Source of the DNA: an uncultured Flavobacteriaceae bacterium
GTDB taxonomy: Bacteria; Bacteroidota; Bacteroidia; Flavobacteriales; Flavobacteriaceae
Direction: 5' to 3'
NCBI GenBank assembly: GCA_947493175.1
Contig: CANLQD010000007.1
Location: 1-64,000 of the forward strand
DNA length: 64,000 nucleotides
In this document: positions 26,013-34,979 of the stretch, piece after piece
How the letters are laid out: each line of letters opens with the position of its first letter
Position numbering within the stretch: position 1 is the first letter of the stretch
Position numbers and translations under genes: made by a program
Notes under the pieces: model-generated
Database searches by the model: none
Told to the model about the DNA's origin: nothing
The model's input: the letters and a program-made list of their open reading frames with translations, nothing else

Positions 26013-27983
26013 TCATCCTTCCTTTTTATAGCCTAAGAGACGTAATGCATTGAGCACGACCAACAAGGTAGACCCTTCATGAAAAATGACTGCCACCCCA
26101 ATATTGGCCCAGTTCAAAATCGTAGCGGGTATGAGCAACGCCACCATGCCCAAACTGATCCAAAGGTTCTGCCGTACAATCGCTTTTGCCTTTCTACTCA
26201 GGCCAATCGCAAAAGGCAAGGTATCCAATTTATCGGCCATCAAGGCAATATCTGCCGTCTCTAGGGCCACATCGCTCCCTGCGGCTCCCATGGCGATACC
26301 TACGGTACTATGGGCCATGGCAGGCGCATCATTGACACCGTCCCCTACCATCGCGATTTTTGATTCACGCACCATCAATTCTTTCACAGCGGCGACCTTT
26401 TCCTCGGGCAACAAACTACCCCTTGCTTCAATAGATCCTATCTCCCGTGCTACGGCATCGGCAACATTTTGATTGTCGCCTGTGAGCATGATCATTTTTT
26501 TGATACCCAAGCGTTCCAGACGTTGTAAGGTTGGTTTGGCAGCAGCTCTGGGCACATCCATTAATCCTAAAATTCCTATGAAATCCTTTCCCTCTTGCAC
26601 CAACATCGTAGTCTTTCCTTCATGTTCCAACTGGGCTACCTGTTCTTTAATGATATCGGAAACACGCCTATCTTCTTCATGTATCTTTAAATTTCCGATG
26701 ATGATGGATCGGCCGTCCAAATTGGCCTTCACCCCTTTCCCCTGAACAGCCTCTAAATTTTCTGCTGGTGGAATGTCGGTAAGTGATAGCATTTTCTTTC
26801 CATCCCTTACTACGGCTTTTGCCAAGGGATGGTCGCTCAACCCCTCAACGGCCACAACAATCTTTAAGAGACGCTCCTTTTCCGTAGATCCCAAGGGTAC
26901 TACATCGGTCAGTTTGGGTTTTCCCTCGGTAAGGGTACCCGTTTTGTCGAAGGCAACGGCCGTTAAACCTCCTAGGTCTTCCAGAGGTCGTCCGCCTTTG
27001 ATCAGGACACCACTACGGGCGGCCCTGGCAATACCGCTCAATACCGCAGATGGGGTAGAAATGGCCAGCGCACATGGGCTTGCCGCTACCAATACGGCCA
27101 TAGACCGATAGAAACTAGCTCCCCAACTTTCGTCGACCACCAAAAAACCAAAATTCAATAGGACCACCAGGAGAATCACAAAAGGCACGTAATACCTTTG
27201 AAAACCATCGGTGAGCAATTGCGTGGGCGATTTTTGTCGTTGCGCTTCCTGCACCATGGTCGCCAATCGACTTAGGGTAGAATCGGCGGCAACCTTGGTG
27301 ACCCATACTTCAAGCAGGTTATTGCCGTTTATGGTGCCCGAGAACACCCGATGTTCTTCCGGAATTTGATGGTCGTTCTCCATTTCGGGAGGTCGCTCCG
27401 TTAAGGCCATTTTGTCTACCGGAATGCTCTCTCCTGTTATAGATGACTGATCAATACTACTGTTTCCTTTAATGATGTAACCATCTGCCGCGATTTTACT
27501 GTTTGGGTGTACTATAATGATATCGCCCTTCTTTAAATTGGCTATCGGAACTTCGACAGTGTTTTTCTTCTTTTTGAGAAAGGCGGTTTTTGGGGTGAGA
27601 TCGGTAAGAGCTGCGATCGATTTTCTTGCTTTGCCCATGGCATGATGCTCCAGTGCGTGCCCTAGACTAAACAGGAACAATAGCAAGGATCCTTCTGCCC
27701 ATTTATCTAAAAATGCAGCGCCGATTGCGGCTACCAACATTAAAAAGTCAATTTCAAACCTCCCTTTTGAAATCTCATGAATTGCTTCCTTCAGCGTAAA
27801 ATAGCCTCCGAAAAAATAGGACAAAAGATAGAAACCCAAAGACATGTTGGCCCTACTATACAGCAAGGTTTCCAGCAGAAATCCAATGAGCAACAGCAAT
27901 CCACTGAGCGCAGCAAAATAAAGCTCGGTACGGGGGCCAAAAATTCCTTCTTTATGGGAGTGGTCATGTCCCTGTTTGCACAT
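26013..27983 (-). CDS. P1B-4-type heavy-metal-transporting ATPase
   Basis: The 656-residue enzyme pumps metal ions out of the cytoplasm with ATP. It has a short His-rich N-terminus (MCKQGHDHSH) and no CxxC metal-binding domain. TGES is at about 183, the membrane motif Ser-Pro-Cys at about 302-304, the phosphorylation site DKTGTL at about 345, the hinge GDGVNDAP, and HEGSTLLVVLNALRLL at the end. The pair SPC plus HEG(S/G)T marks the P1B-4 subgroup, linked to Co, Zn, Cd or Fe export. The specific metal cannot be fixed from sequence. It has no adjacent metal regulator on its strand. Confidence 0.92.
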   Translation of the reverse strand: MCKQGHDHSHKEGIFGPRTELYFAALSGLLLLIGFLLETLLYSRANMSLGFYLLSYFFGGYFTLKEAIHEISKGRFEIDFLMLVAAIGAAFLDKWAEGSLLLFLFSLGHALEHHAMGKARKSIAALTDLTPKTAFLKKKKNTVEVPIANLKKGDIIIVHPNSKIAADGYIIKGNSSIDQSSITGESIPVDKMALTERPPEMENDHQIPEEHRVFSGTINGNNLLEVWVTKVAADSTLSRLATMVQEAQRQKSPTQLLTDGFQRYYVPFVILLVVLLNFGFLVVDESWGASFYRSMAVLVAASPCALAISTPSAVLSGIARAARSGVLIKGGRPLEDLGGLTAVAFDKTGTLTEGKPKLTDVVPLGSTEKERLLKIVVAVEGLSDHPLAKAVVRDGKKMLSLTDIPPAENLEAVQGKGVKANLDGRSIIIGNLKIHEEDRRVSDIIKEQVAQLEHEGKTTMLVQEGKDFIGILGLMDVPRAAAKPTLQRLERLGIKKMIMLTGDNQNVADAVAREIGSIEARGSLLPEEKVAAVKELMVRESKIAMVGDGVNDAPAMAHSTVGIAMGAAGSDVALETADIALMADKLDTLPFAIGLSRKAKAIVRQNLWISLGMVALLIPATILNWANIGVAVIFHEGSTLLVVLNALRLLGYKKEG

Positions 27984-28340
27984 ATTCCTGTTTTAGCAAC
28001 ATAAAAATAGGCACTTCATACAATTAATATGCATTAATCCAAGCTATATTGGCCAGAACGCTCCTTACCAAAACCGTTTCAAGATAGTATTCAGAGAACT
28101 ACCCGGTAGCATATGGTGCTCGGTCGGGCAACTCGATTCCTTACAACAGGAATAAAAATACAAGCGCTATTCTTCATACATACTGGTCTTTATAGGACCG
28201 TTGGTACATTTTTGGTTTACGTACGAGCTATTGCAAAATGTCAATACGTACGTTTTTAATACCATTCAAGCTTTAAAATCACGCCAATACATAGTTACTT
28301 TTCACTTGCTTAATTGGTATAAAAATTAAAAAGTGGCAAA
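27984..28340. other. Intergenic region
   Basis: No gene was recognised. Two ACGTACG elements around 28217 and 28245 bracket a short A/T-rich segment. Their role is not evident. Confidence 0.4.
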
Positions 28341-28388
28341 TAACAACAAGCGACCAACTTCGAATTCGAAGTTGGTCGCTTGTTGTTA
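28341..28388. terminator. Perfect 48-bp palindrome, probable terminator
   Basis: Two 24-bp arms meet with no loop, centred between 28364 and 28365 (central CGAATTCG). On the minus strand the hairpin is followed by a T-rich tract including CTTTTTAATTTTT, and it starts 22 bp after the stop of the 28411 gene, so a Rho-independent terminator is the simplest reading. Confidence 0.7.
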
Positions 28389-28410
28389 CCGGTGGTAGTA
28401 CAAACCGTTC

Positions 28411-28854
28411 TTAGCTTGGGTTGTATCCGATTTGTTGAAACCAATCCCAATTATCCCAATAAGAAGTTATTTCTTCTATCAATCCTTCGTTATTAATATT
28501 CAGCAAGAATAGATGCTCAACATTATAATACTTTCCTTTACTTGGTATCCCTAGAATTTCTTTCTCTTGTGTTCCGCCAATGAATACCTGAACTACGGCG
28601 TTGCCTTGATCGTCGATCGAAATGTTTTTAACATCATTTGATAGGTCGGGAAAAGAAGCGATGAGTGCGGAAGCTATTCCTGCCCAGGTAGTTCCTTCAT
28701 CTCCCTTGATCTTTCCTTTTCCATTCTCTCCTAAAGGAATATATCTGAATGTTCCATTTTCACTTGCCAAGGATGCGGCTCTTTCGATATTCTGATTTTT
28801 GTATGCTTTAAAAAAGTTTGCTGCAATTTCTTTTCTTTCTTCTGAAGTTTTCAT
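28411..28854 (-). CDS. SnoaL/NTF2-like protein
   Basis: The 147-residue product shows the pattern of the NTF2-like fold: an N-terminal helix (EERKEIAANFFKAYKNQNIERAASLASENGTFRYIPLGENGKGKIKG), then GIASALIASFPDLSNDVKNISIDDQGNAVVQVFIGG, and GLIEEITSYWDNWDWFQQIG. It resembles SnoaL/ester-cyclase-type proteins, small cone-shaped enzymes or binding proteins. The actual reaction is unknown. It is 29 bp downstream of the DJ-1/PfpI gene and probably in the same transcript. Confidence 0.8.
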   Translation of the reverse strand: MKTSEERKEIAANFFKAYKNQNIERAASLASENGTFRYIPLGENGKGKIKGDEGTTWAGIASALIASFPDLSNDVKNISIDDQGNAVVQVFIGGTQEKEILGIPSKGKYYNVEHLFLLNINNEGLIEEITSYWDNWDWFQQIGYNPS

Positions 28855-28883
28855 GATTTTTAATTTTAGATATGTTATATAAT

Positions 28884-29585
28884 TTATTTTACTGTTACGA
28901 GGTCTAATGTCTTTTGTGCTGCCGAAACAGAAGACTGGGGGTTTTGACCGGTTACCAAGTTGCCGTCTTCAATAACAAAATCAGACCAATCCTGTTCTTT
29001 TACATAAATTGCTCCTTCCGATATCAAGGCATCTTCCAATAAAAATGGAACAACCTCGCTTAGGCCGACCGCGTCTTCTTCAGAGTTGGTAAAGGAAGTA
29101 AGTCTTTTCCCTTTTACAAAAGCATGTCCATTTGTGCTTTTCACTCCTTTTAATGCCACAACTCCATGACATACCAAACCAATCGGTTTATCCTCTTTGT
29201 CAAATTCATTGATGAGTGCTGCAATATCTTTATTATCACCCAAATCCCACATTGGTCCATGTCCACCGGGGAAAAACAGGATGTCAAATTCGGAAGGATT
29301 GACTTCCGTTACACTTTTGGTATTCTTAATGGAGGATAGGGCTTGTTCATCTTCTGAAAATCTTTTCGTGAATTCTGTTTGCCATTCTTCCGATTCACTT
29401 TTTGGGTCTAAAGGAACATCGCCACCTTTTACGGAAGCAACGGTTATGTGAGCTCCATTATCTAAAAACTGGTAATAAGGGCCGGCTAATTCTTCTAACC
29501 AAACACCTGTCTTTTCTCCTGTTTTGCCTAATTGATCGTGAGAAGTCGTTACGATAAGCACATTTAAATTTTTCATCTGTTGCAT
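28884..29585 (-). CDS. DJ-1/PfpI-family protein (Hsp31-like)
   Basis: The 233-residue protein has the class I glutamine-amidotransferase-like fold. The nucleophile elbow is at GLVCHGVVAL (Cys about 139), the strand FFPGGHGPMWDL precedes it, and a Glu early in the chain (TGEKTGVWLEELAGPYYQF) would complete the site. Such proteins act as glyoxalases or deglycases/chaperones in stress. The true start may be the ATG three codons in. It is transcribed with the SnoaL-like gene downstream. A Crp-type regulator gene lies 86 bp upstream on the same strand. Confidence 0.88.
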   Translation of the reverse strand: MQQMKNLNVLIVTTSHDQLGKTGEKTGVWLEELAGPYYQFLDNGAHITVASVKGGDVPLDPKSESEEWQTEFTKRFSEDEQALSSIKNTKSVTEVNPSEFDILFFPGGHGPMWDLGDNKDIAALINEFDKEDKPIGLVCHGVVALKGVKSTNGHAFVKGKRLTSFTNSEEDAVGLSEVVPFLLEDALISEGAIYVKEQDWSDFVIEDGNLVTGQNPQSSVSAAQKTLDLVTVK

Positions 29586-29671
29586 GTTTTTATGATTAAT
29601 AACAATGCAAAGATGCGACTGGGATGTCCCTAAATTCGTTGATGTGTGTTATGAAAAAAAATTGACCTAAG

Positions 29672-30256
29672 TTAAGATTGGCCTTTCACCAAGCTCTTTC
29701 TAATTCTTGAGAGGCTTTCTGGTTTAATGCCTAAGAAATTGGCAATCATATAATTAGGCACTCTTTGCTCTAAGTTAGGATATGTTTTTTGAAAATCTAA
29801 ATAGCGCTCTCCATTAGATTTGTCCAAGGAAGATAATATTCTGTTTTGCAACGCGACAAAAGCGGAAGTCAATTTTATTCTGAAAAAACGATCAAATTTT
29901 GGAACGTCTAGAAACAGGTTTTCCAAGTCTTGCTTTTCTATTCCATAGACCACTGATTCTTCAATACAATCGATATTCAATGTAGCTTTTCCTTCTTCAA
30001 AGAAGGCTTTGAAATCGCTTATCCACCAGTTTTCTTTGGCAAACTGTATAATATGTTCATCCCCATTGTCATCTACTTCATAGGCTTTTAAACAACCCTT
30101 CGCAACAAAGTATTCATATTTTACGGTATCTCCCTCTTGAATCAGGAATTGTCTTTTTCTTAGTTTCTTTTTGGTAAGAATTGAGATAAAGCGTTCCCTT
30201 TCCGATTCGGTCAGTTGTACAACTTCTTCAACATGCTTTACAATTTCCTCAAACAT
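29672..30256 (-). CDS. Crp/Fnr-family transcriptional regulator
   Basis: The 194-residue product has a cyclic-nucleotide-binding-like beta-roll (about 25-115: RKRQFLIQEGDTVKYEYFVAKGCLKAYEVDDNGDEHIIQFAKENWWISD). A C-terminal segment (ERYLDFQKTYPNLEQRVPNYMIANFLGIKPESLSRIRKSL) carries the helix-turn-helix. No cysteine cluster for Fe-S binding is present, so it is not an Fnr-type oxygen sensor. It probably controls the adjacent DJ-1/SnoaL genes, an inference from position. Confidence 0.85.
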   Translation of the reverse strand: MFEEIVKHVEEVVQLTESERERFISILTKKKLRKRQFLIQEGDTVKYEYFVAKGCLKAYEVDDNGDEHIIQFAKENWWISDFKAFFEEGKATLNIDCIEESVVYGIEKQDLENLFLDVPKFDRFFRIKLTSAFVALQNRILSSLDKSNGERYLDFQKTYPNLEQRVPNYMIANFLGIKPESLSRIRKSLVKGQS

Positions 30257-30551
30257 TGACTTTTGTTATTACTTGTACTATCGGTACAACCTTCTAGAAA
30301 AAGGAATACTTCAGCACCGTCTACCTCATTGTTATCTGTCGTACAATCCTTTTTTTCCTCGAAGGTTTTCACGCCTTTATATAAGGTAGTGCACTCGTCT
30401 TGAGTTCAGTTCTTGAACAAGTCGAGAACAAAGGCAATATAATGTGTTTTCTGTTCTATACAGCGGTTTTAAAGGATGGGTTATGATTTTTTTAACATCG
30501 TATCGCTGCTTTTTTTCGGTTCTTTGAAAAAATCCAAAATCCAACATTCAC
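30257..30551. other. Intergenic region between divergent genes
   Basis: 295 bp between the Crp-type gene and the metalloprotease gene. No clear promoter core, repeat or gene was recognised. Confidence 0.4.
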
Positions 30552-33050
30552 ATGTCTATCGCTACTTGGGCCAAGCTCCTTTTGGCCTTTTTTATGTTAT
30601 CCGCTACCACCACGGAAGCACAAATTTTCAAAAAAAAGAAAAAGAAAACCGAACAGACCAACGGCAAACCTTCTGATAAGAAAGACAAGATCAAACCTTA
30701 TGACAAAGTAATTACGAAAGAGGCCAAGTCAGATACCGGTCTGTTCACTACGCATCAGGTAGCCGAAAAACACTACTACGAAATTCCGGATACCCTCTTC
30801 AATAAAGAAATGTTGATGGTTACCCGAATTTCAAAAACGGCCAGCGGTATTGGTTTTGGTGGTGGCAAGGTGAACACCCAAGTACTGCGATGGGAGAAAA
30901 AACCAACAAAAGTGTTATTGCGCGTGGTATCCTACGATATTGTTGCGGCTGATTCGTTACCGGTTCATGAAGCGGTGGTGAATTCGAACTTTGAACCGGT
31001 CTTGCATGCATTTGACATCAAAGCTTTCAAAAAAGATTCCCTTAACCCGGCCACGGTAATCGAAGTCGACAACTTTTTAGTGAAGGATGTTCAAGCACTG
31101 GGCATGCCCAGTTTCTACAGGGAGCGTTACAAGGTGTCCCGTTTGGATGAGAGCCGTAGTTATGTTGAATCGATCAAGAGTTATCCACTTAATGTGGAAG
31201 CACGGCACGTAAAGACCTATTTGGCCAAAAACCCTCCTAGCAACCGTAGTTTAGGCTCTATCTCAGTAGAAATCAACAACTCGATGATTTTGCTTCCCAA
31301 AACTCCCATGAAACGACGCTATTTTGACGAGCGGGTCGGCTGGTTTGCGAGAGGGCAGGTCGATTATGGATTAGATGCACAGGAAAGCAAGACCATTAAG
31401 TTTTTAGACCGATGGCGATTGGAGGTAAAGGATGAGGATGTTGAAAAGTTCAAAAACGGCGAATTGGTAGAACCTAAAAAACCGATTGTCTATTATGTGG
31501 ATAGGGCAACCCCAAAACAGTGGGTCCCATTTATTAAACAGGGTATCGAGGATTGGCAAGTAGCCTTTGAGGAAGCCGGATTTAAAAATGCCATTTTGGC
31601 AAAAGACCCCCCTACCGTAGAGGAAGATCCGGAATGGTCACCCGAAGATGTACGCTACTCGGTCGTTCGGTATTTGGCCTCTCCTATTCCAAATGCCAAT
31701 GGGCCGCACGTAAGCGATCCACGGAGTGGAGAAATTCTGGAATCGGATATCAATTGGTACCATAATGTAATGACCTTATTACGTAATTGGTTTTTTGTAC
31801 AGACCGCAGCCATTAACCCGGATGCCCGAGGTGTTCAATTCGAGGAGGAAGTGATGGGGCGTTTAATTCGTTTCGTATCCTCCCATGAAGTAGGGCATAC
31901 CCTTGGACTCCCCCACAATATGGGCAGTAGTGTTGCCTACCCGGTAGATTCATTACGCTCAGCTTCGTTCACCCAAAAATATGGCACCGCGCCTTCGATT
32001 ATGGACTACGCACGCTTCAACTACATTGCCCAGCCCGGGGACGAGGGTGTTGCATTGATGCCCGATATTGGTGTATACGATAAATATGCCATTGCATGGG
32101 GGTACAAACCAATCTTGGACACAGCTGCCGAAGAAGAAAAATCGATTCTAGACGGTTGGATCTTGGCACATGCCGGTGACCCACTGTACCGTTTTGGCCA
32201 TCAGCAAGTGGGCGATGTCGTGGATCCCAGTTCCCAGACCGAAGACCTAGGCGATGATGCCATAAAAGCGAGTACTTACGGTATCGCAAACTTAAAACGC
32301 ATTGTACCCAGGCTAGAGGAGTGGACTGCTAAAGACGGTAAGAACTACGACGACCTCGAGAAGTTGTACGGACAGGTCATCGCACAATTCAATCGGTATA
32401 TGGGACATGTCTCGAACAATATCGGTGGGGTATACGAACATCAAAAGACCTATGACCAAGAGGGGCCGGTATATACCCACGTGCCCAAAGAGCATCAGGA
32501 AAACTGCATGGAATTCTTGCAAGAACAATTGTTTGCAACTCCTAATTGGTTATTAGATCAGAACATTTTCAGTAAAACACAATACTCTGGCTTTGTAGAA
32601 CAGGTACGTGCCATGCAAGTACGAACCCTGAACCGTATGTTGAGTTTGGGCAAAATGGCGCGATTGATCGAAAATGAAACGGCCAAAGGCTCCAAAGCAT
32701 ATCGCCTTTTGGATATGATGAAGGATCTGCGAAACGGCATTTGGTCCGAATTGCGAACCGGAAGGAGCATTGACACCTACCGTCGAAACCTGCAAAAAGC
32801 GCACATCGACCGGTTGGAGTATTTAATGACAGCCAAAAATCAAAAGAAACAACCCGAATTTGGAGGGTATCAAAAATCGACAGTGGTGAATACGAGCCAG
32901 TCTGATATTCGTTCGGTGGCCCGTGCGGAACTCAATACACTACGAAGAACTATTCGCAATGCCATTGCAAAAACCTCAGACCGTATGAGCAGATATCATT
33001 TGCAGGATACCGAGGAGCGTATCACGATGATTTTAGAACCTGGGAGATAA
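30552..33050 (+). CDS. Secreted metzincin-like zinc protease (DUF5117/DUF4953)
   Basis: The 832-residue protein has a signal peptide (about 1-24, ATTTEAQ). A DUF5117-like region (about 60-230) precedes a catalytic part. The zinc motif HEVGHTLGLPH (His445, Glu446, His449, His455) fits HExxHxxGxxH, with a candidate Met-turn SIMDYARF downstream. The rest is helical and characteristic of the Bacteroidota DUF4953 family. It should be a periplasmic or surface protease; no substrate is known. The gene has its own terminator at 33184-33215. Confidence 0.9.
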   Translation: MSIATWAKLLLAFFMLSATTTEAQIFKKKKKKTEQTNGKPSDKKDKIKPYDKVITKEAKSDTGLFTTHQVAEKHYYEIPDTLFNKEMLMVTRISKTASGIGFGGGKVNTQVLRWEKKPTKVLLRVVSYDIVAADSLPVHEAVVNSNFEPVLHAFDIKAFKKDSLNPATVIEVDNFLVKDVQALGMPSFYRERYKVSRLDESRSYVESIKSYPLNVEARHVKTYLAKNPPSNRSLGSISVEINNSMILLPKTPMKRRYFDERVGWFARGQVDYGLDAQESKTIKFLDRWRLEVKDEDVEKFKNGELVEPKKPIVYYVDRATPKQWVPFIKQGIEDWQVAFEEAGFKNAILAKDPPTVEEDPEWSPEDVRYSVVRYLASPIPNANGPHVSDPRSGEILESDINWYHNVMTLLRNWFFVQTAAINPDARGVQFEEEVMGRLIRFVSSHEVGHTLGLPHNMGSSVAYPVDSLRSASFTQKYGTAPSIMDYARFNYIAQPGDEGVALMPDIGVYDKYAIAWGYKPILDTAAEEEKSILDGWILAHAGDPLYRFGHQQVGDVVDPSSQTEDLGDDAIKASTYGIANLKRIVPRLEEWTAKDGKNYDDLEKLYGQVIAQFNRYMGHVSNNIGGVYEHQKTYDQEGPVYTHVPKEHQENCMEFLQEQLFATPNWLLDQNIFSKTQYSGFVEQVRAMQVRTLNRMLSLGKMARLIENETAKGSKAYRLLDMMKDLRNGIWSELRTGRSIDTYRRNLQKAHIDRLEYLMTAKNQKKQPEFGGYQKSTVVNTSQSDIRSVARAELNTLRRTIRNAIAKTSDRMSRYHLQDTEERITMILEPGR

Positions 33051-33183
33051 AATATATGCTGGACGGCGCGGAAAGATTTTGTAGCTACTGGTGAATTTTT
33101 CAATGGAGGTATTATCGACCAAGTACCTTAAACGTCGGTAAATAAAAGCCCTTTACCACAACTTTTTGGTTATTGACCACTCA

Positions 33184-33215
33184 AAAAGGCCCATTTGGCA
33201 ACAATGGGCTTTTTT
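33184..33215 (+). terminator. Intrinsic terminator after the metalloprotease gene
   Basis: AAAGGCCCATT pairs with AATGGGCTTT (one G-U pair) and is followed by T residues. Confidence 0.75.
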
Positions 33216-33285
33216 GAACGGGTCCTTTTTTTAATTTGGTCTCAGAATCACCGTCGGTATCGGCGGATTAAAAACCCCTGAAACC

Positions 33286-33450
33286 ATGTCCTACAAATTC
33301 AAAAGCCTTTTATATTTTTCTTGTTTTGTCGCTGTTAGTATTGCCTATTATAACATAGGGCAGCAGTCGAATGAAAAAGCAATGGAAGCCAATGAAGTGG
33401 TTCAAGTAGAAACCACCTCTTGGACCGCTTCCGAAGCTACTACCAAGTAA
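33286..33450 (+). CDS. Micro-membrane protein, copy 1
   Basis: A 54-residue open frame starts MSYKFKSLLYFSCFVAVSIA, giving one membrane helix after a short basic N-terminus, then a polar tail. It shares MSYKxKSLLYF...V.VSI.YY with the frame at 34507, and its upstream leader and downstream terminator are also duplicated there. Conservation of the N-terminal helix in both copies supports coding. The function is unknown. Confidence 0.65.
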   Translation: MSYKFKSLLYFSCFVAVSIAYYNIGQQSNEKAMEANEVVQVETTSWTASEATTK

Positions 33451-33501
33451 CCTACGAAACAATCGGGCCCTCAGGGTCTGTCACAACCTTTTAACCTACG
33501 T

Positions 33502-33538
33502 AAAAAAGGATGCAACGATATGGCTGCATCCTTTTTTA
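33502..33538 (+). terminator. Terminator of micro-protein copy 1
   Basis: GGATGCA pairs with TGCATCC across a 10-base loop, with A- and T-runs on the outside. Confidence 0.75.
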
Positions 33539-33662
33539 TGGGCAATGTTTATCAAGAGCACAGGACTTCTCACTGTTAAAGTCCACTTAAAATCCATTTA
33601 GCGGTTAAACCACTGTACAACCTATTCGTCCTAAGGAGGTATAATCATAAAAATCAAAACAC

Positions 33663-34100
33663 ATGAAAAAAGTAGTAGTAGCCGCCTTGCTCCTCTTCGG
33701 GGCGATAGGCATGGCACAAGAAAGAGGTGGAAAAAAGCACCGCGCTCACATGAAGGATCTCACTGCGGAACAAATGGCCACACTCCACACCAAAAAAATG
33801 ACTTTGGCCTTGGACCTTACCGAAGACCAACAATCTAAGGTACAGGTGCTGAATTTGGAGAATGCACAGTTTAAAAAAGCAAAAATAGAGGAACGCGAAG
33901 CGCGAAAAGAGGACGACGATCGAGAGAAACCTTCCACCGAGGAGCGTTATGCGATGGCAAACGAGCGTCTAGATCGACAAATTGCCCAAAAAGCCAAAAT
34001 GAAAGAAATCCTCTCCGAGGAACAATATACCAAATGGGAAAAGTTGGCCTTTCACAAGGCCAAGCATCGCAAAGGAGAGCAAGGAAAACGAAAAAGATAA
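33663..34100 (+). CDS. Spy/CpxP-like small periplasmic protein
   Basis: The 145-residue product has a signal peptide (1-19, GAIGMAQ) and a helical, charged body with the pattern LTAEQMATLHTKKMTLALDLTEDQQSKVQVLN. Such LTxxQ-type motifs recall the Spy/CpxP/DUF4890-type periplasmic chaperones and stress proteins. The Lys/Glu/Arg content is extreme, and the C-terminus is basic (KHRKGEQGKRKR). It lies between two copies of a micro-protein block, which suggests a local duplication around it. Its exact role is not known. Confidence 0.7.
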   Translation: MKKVVVAALLLFGAIGMAQERGGKKHRAHMKDLTAEQMATLHTKKMTLALDLTEDQQSKVQVLNLENAQFKKAKIEEREARKEDDDREKPSTEERYAMANERLDRQIAQKAKMKEILSEEQYTKWEKLAFHKAKHRKGEQGKRKR

Positions 34101-34506
34101 ACCAGTAATTTTCCAATTGAGGGTAACATCCTCATAAAACCATATGCTAGTATTAAAGAGGTTGAATTCTACGCTAAAGGCCGAAGAATTCAGCCTCCTT
34201 TTTTTATACAGTTGCCATCCACTATTCTTCCTGCATCTGATACGTACAAGTTGTAAAGTCATGTTATAAGACCAATAAGGTCGTGCTATCAGTAGAGGAC
34301 CCTAGTGTCTTAACGAAGAAAGCGGACGCTTTATCCAATCCTATTTTTAGGAGTTACCCAAACCATCGAAACAACACCACATAAAAGTGCTTTTTCACAT
34401 CAGAAGAGGGTGCTTTTCACAACAATCTGGCGATTTCAAGTAGGGTTGGGTTGTAATTTAGTTCTCAGAAATCATCCTCCTAAACGGACGGATACCAACC
34501 CAACAA
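34101..34506. other. Intergenic region with terminator and duplicated leader
   Basis: It holds the terminator at 34155-34206 and, from about 34452 on, a leader resembling that before 33286 (TAATTT(G/A)GT.TCTCAGAA.TCA). Positions 34207-34450 show nothing recognisable. Confidence 0.5.
34155..34206 (+). terminator. Intrinsic terminator after the Spy-like gene
   Basis: AGAGGTTGAATTCT pairs with AGAATTCAGCCTCCT (one G-U pair and small bulges), followed by a T-run. Confidence 0.75.
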
Positions 34507-34683
34507 ATGATGTCGTACAAAGAAAAAAGTCTCCTCTATTTCATAGCCCTTGTGACCGTTAGTATTCTTTATTATCAAGTAGAAAAAACCGATGCGAACA
34601 AGCAAGTTCCCCAAACGGAAATAGCGCAACTAGAACCTGGTACGACTTCCCAGAACACACCTACTGACCAAATCTTACCATAA
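34507..34683 (+). CDS. Micro-membrane protein, copy 2
   Basis: A 58-residue frame, MMSYKEKSLLYFIALVTVSI onward, with one membrane helix and a polar C-terminal tail rich in Gln/Thr/Pro. The N-terminal 22 residues closely match the copy at 33286. The tails diverge, which suggests that the helix is the conserved part. Two ATGs are adjacent; either may be the start. Confidence 0.65.
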   Translation: MMSYKEKSLLYFIALVTVSILYYQVEKTDANKQVPQTEIAQLEPGTTSQNTPTDQILP

Positions 34684-34979
34684 ACCCCTTACTTTTTAAC
34701 CTACTTAAAAAAGGCGCACCGTTGGTTGCGCTTTTTTTGTATCCGGGAACAACTGCTTAAGAATACATAGAGGGCCACCAAGCACTATAAAGGCAAAGCG
34801 TATATTGGCACCATTTGTTTTATGAAATACATACAGGTGCTTTGTATATGAACTCAAGTAAAAGCACCAAAAAGGTTTTCACTATATTTCCATAAAATGT
34901 ACGCGAATACGACAATCGGCAAACTGCTAGCATAGTGGTCGCACCTAGTGACGCATCAGGGGCACTTTTAGAAGCACTA
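34684..34979. other. Intergenic region
   Basis: After the terminator nothing recognisable is seen up to the hydrolase gene. Confidence 0.4.
34707..34738 (+). terminator. Terminator of micro-protein copy 2
   Basis: A hairpin formed by AAGGCGCACC and GTTGCGCTTT (with a mismatch) followed by a T-run. The preceding TTTTTAACCTAC is shared with copy 1, showing that the terminator region was duplicated too. Confidence 0.7.
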
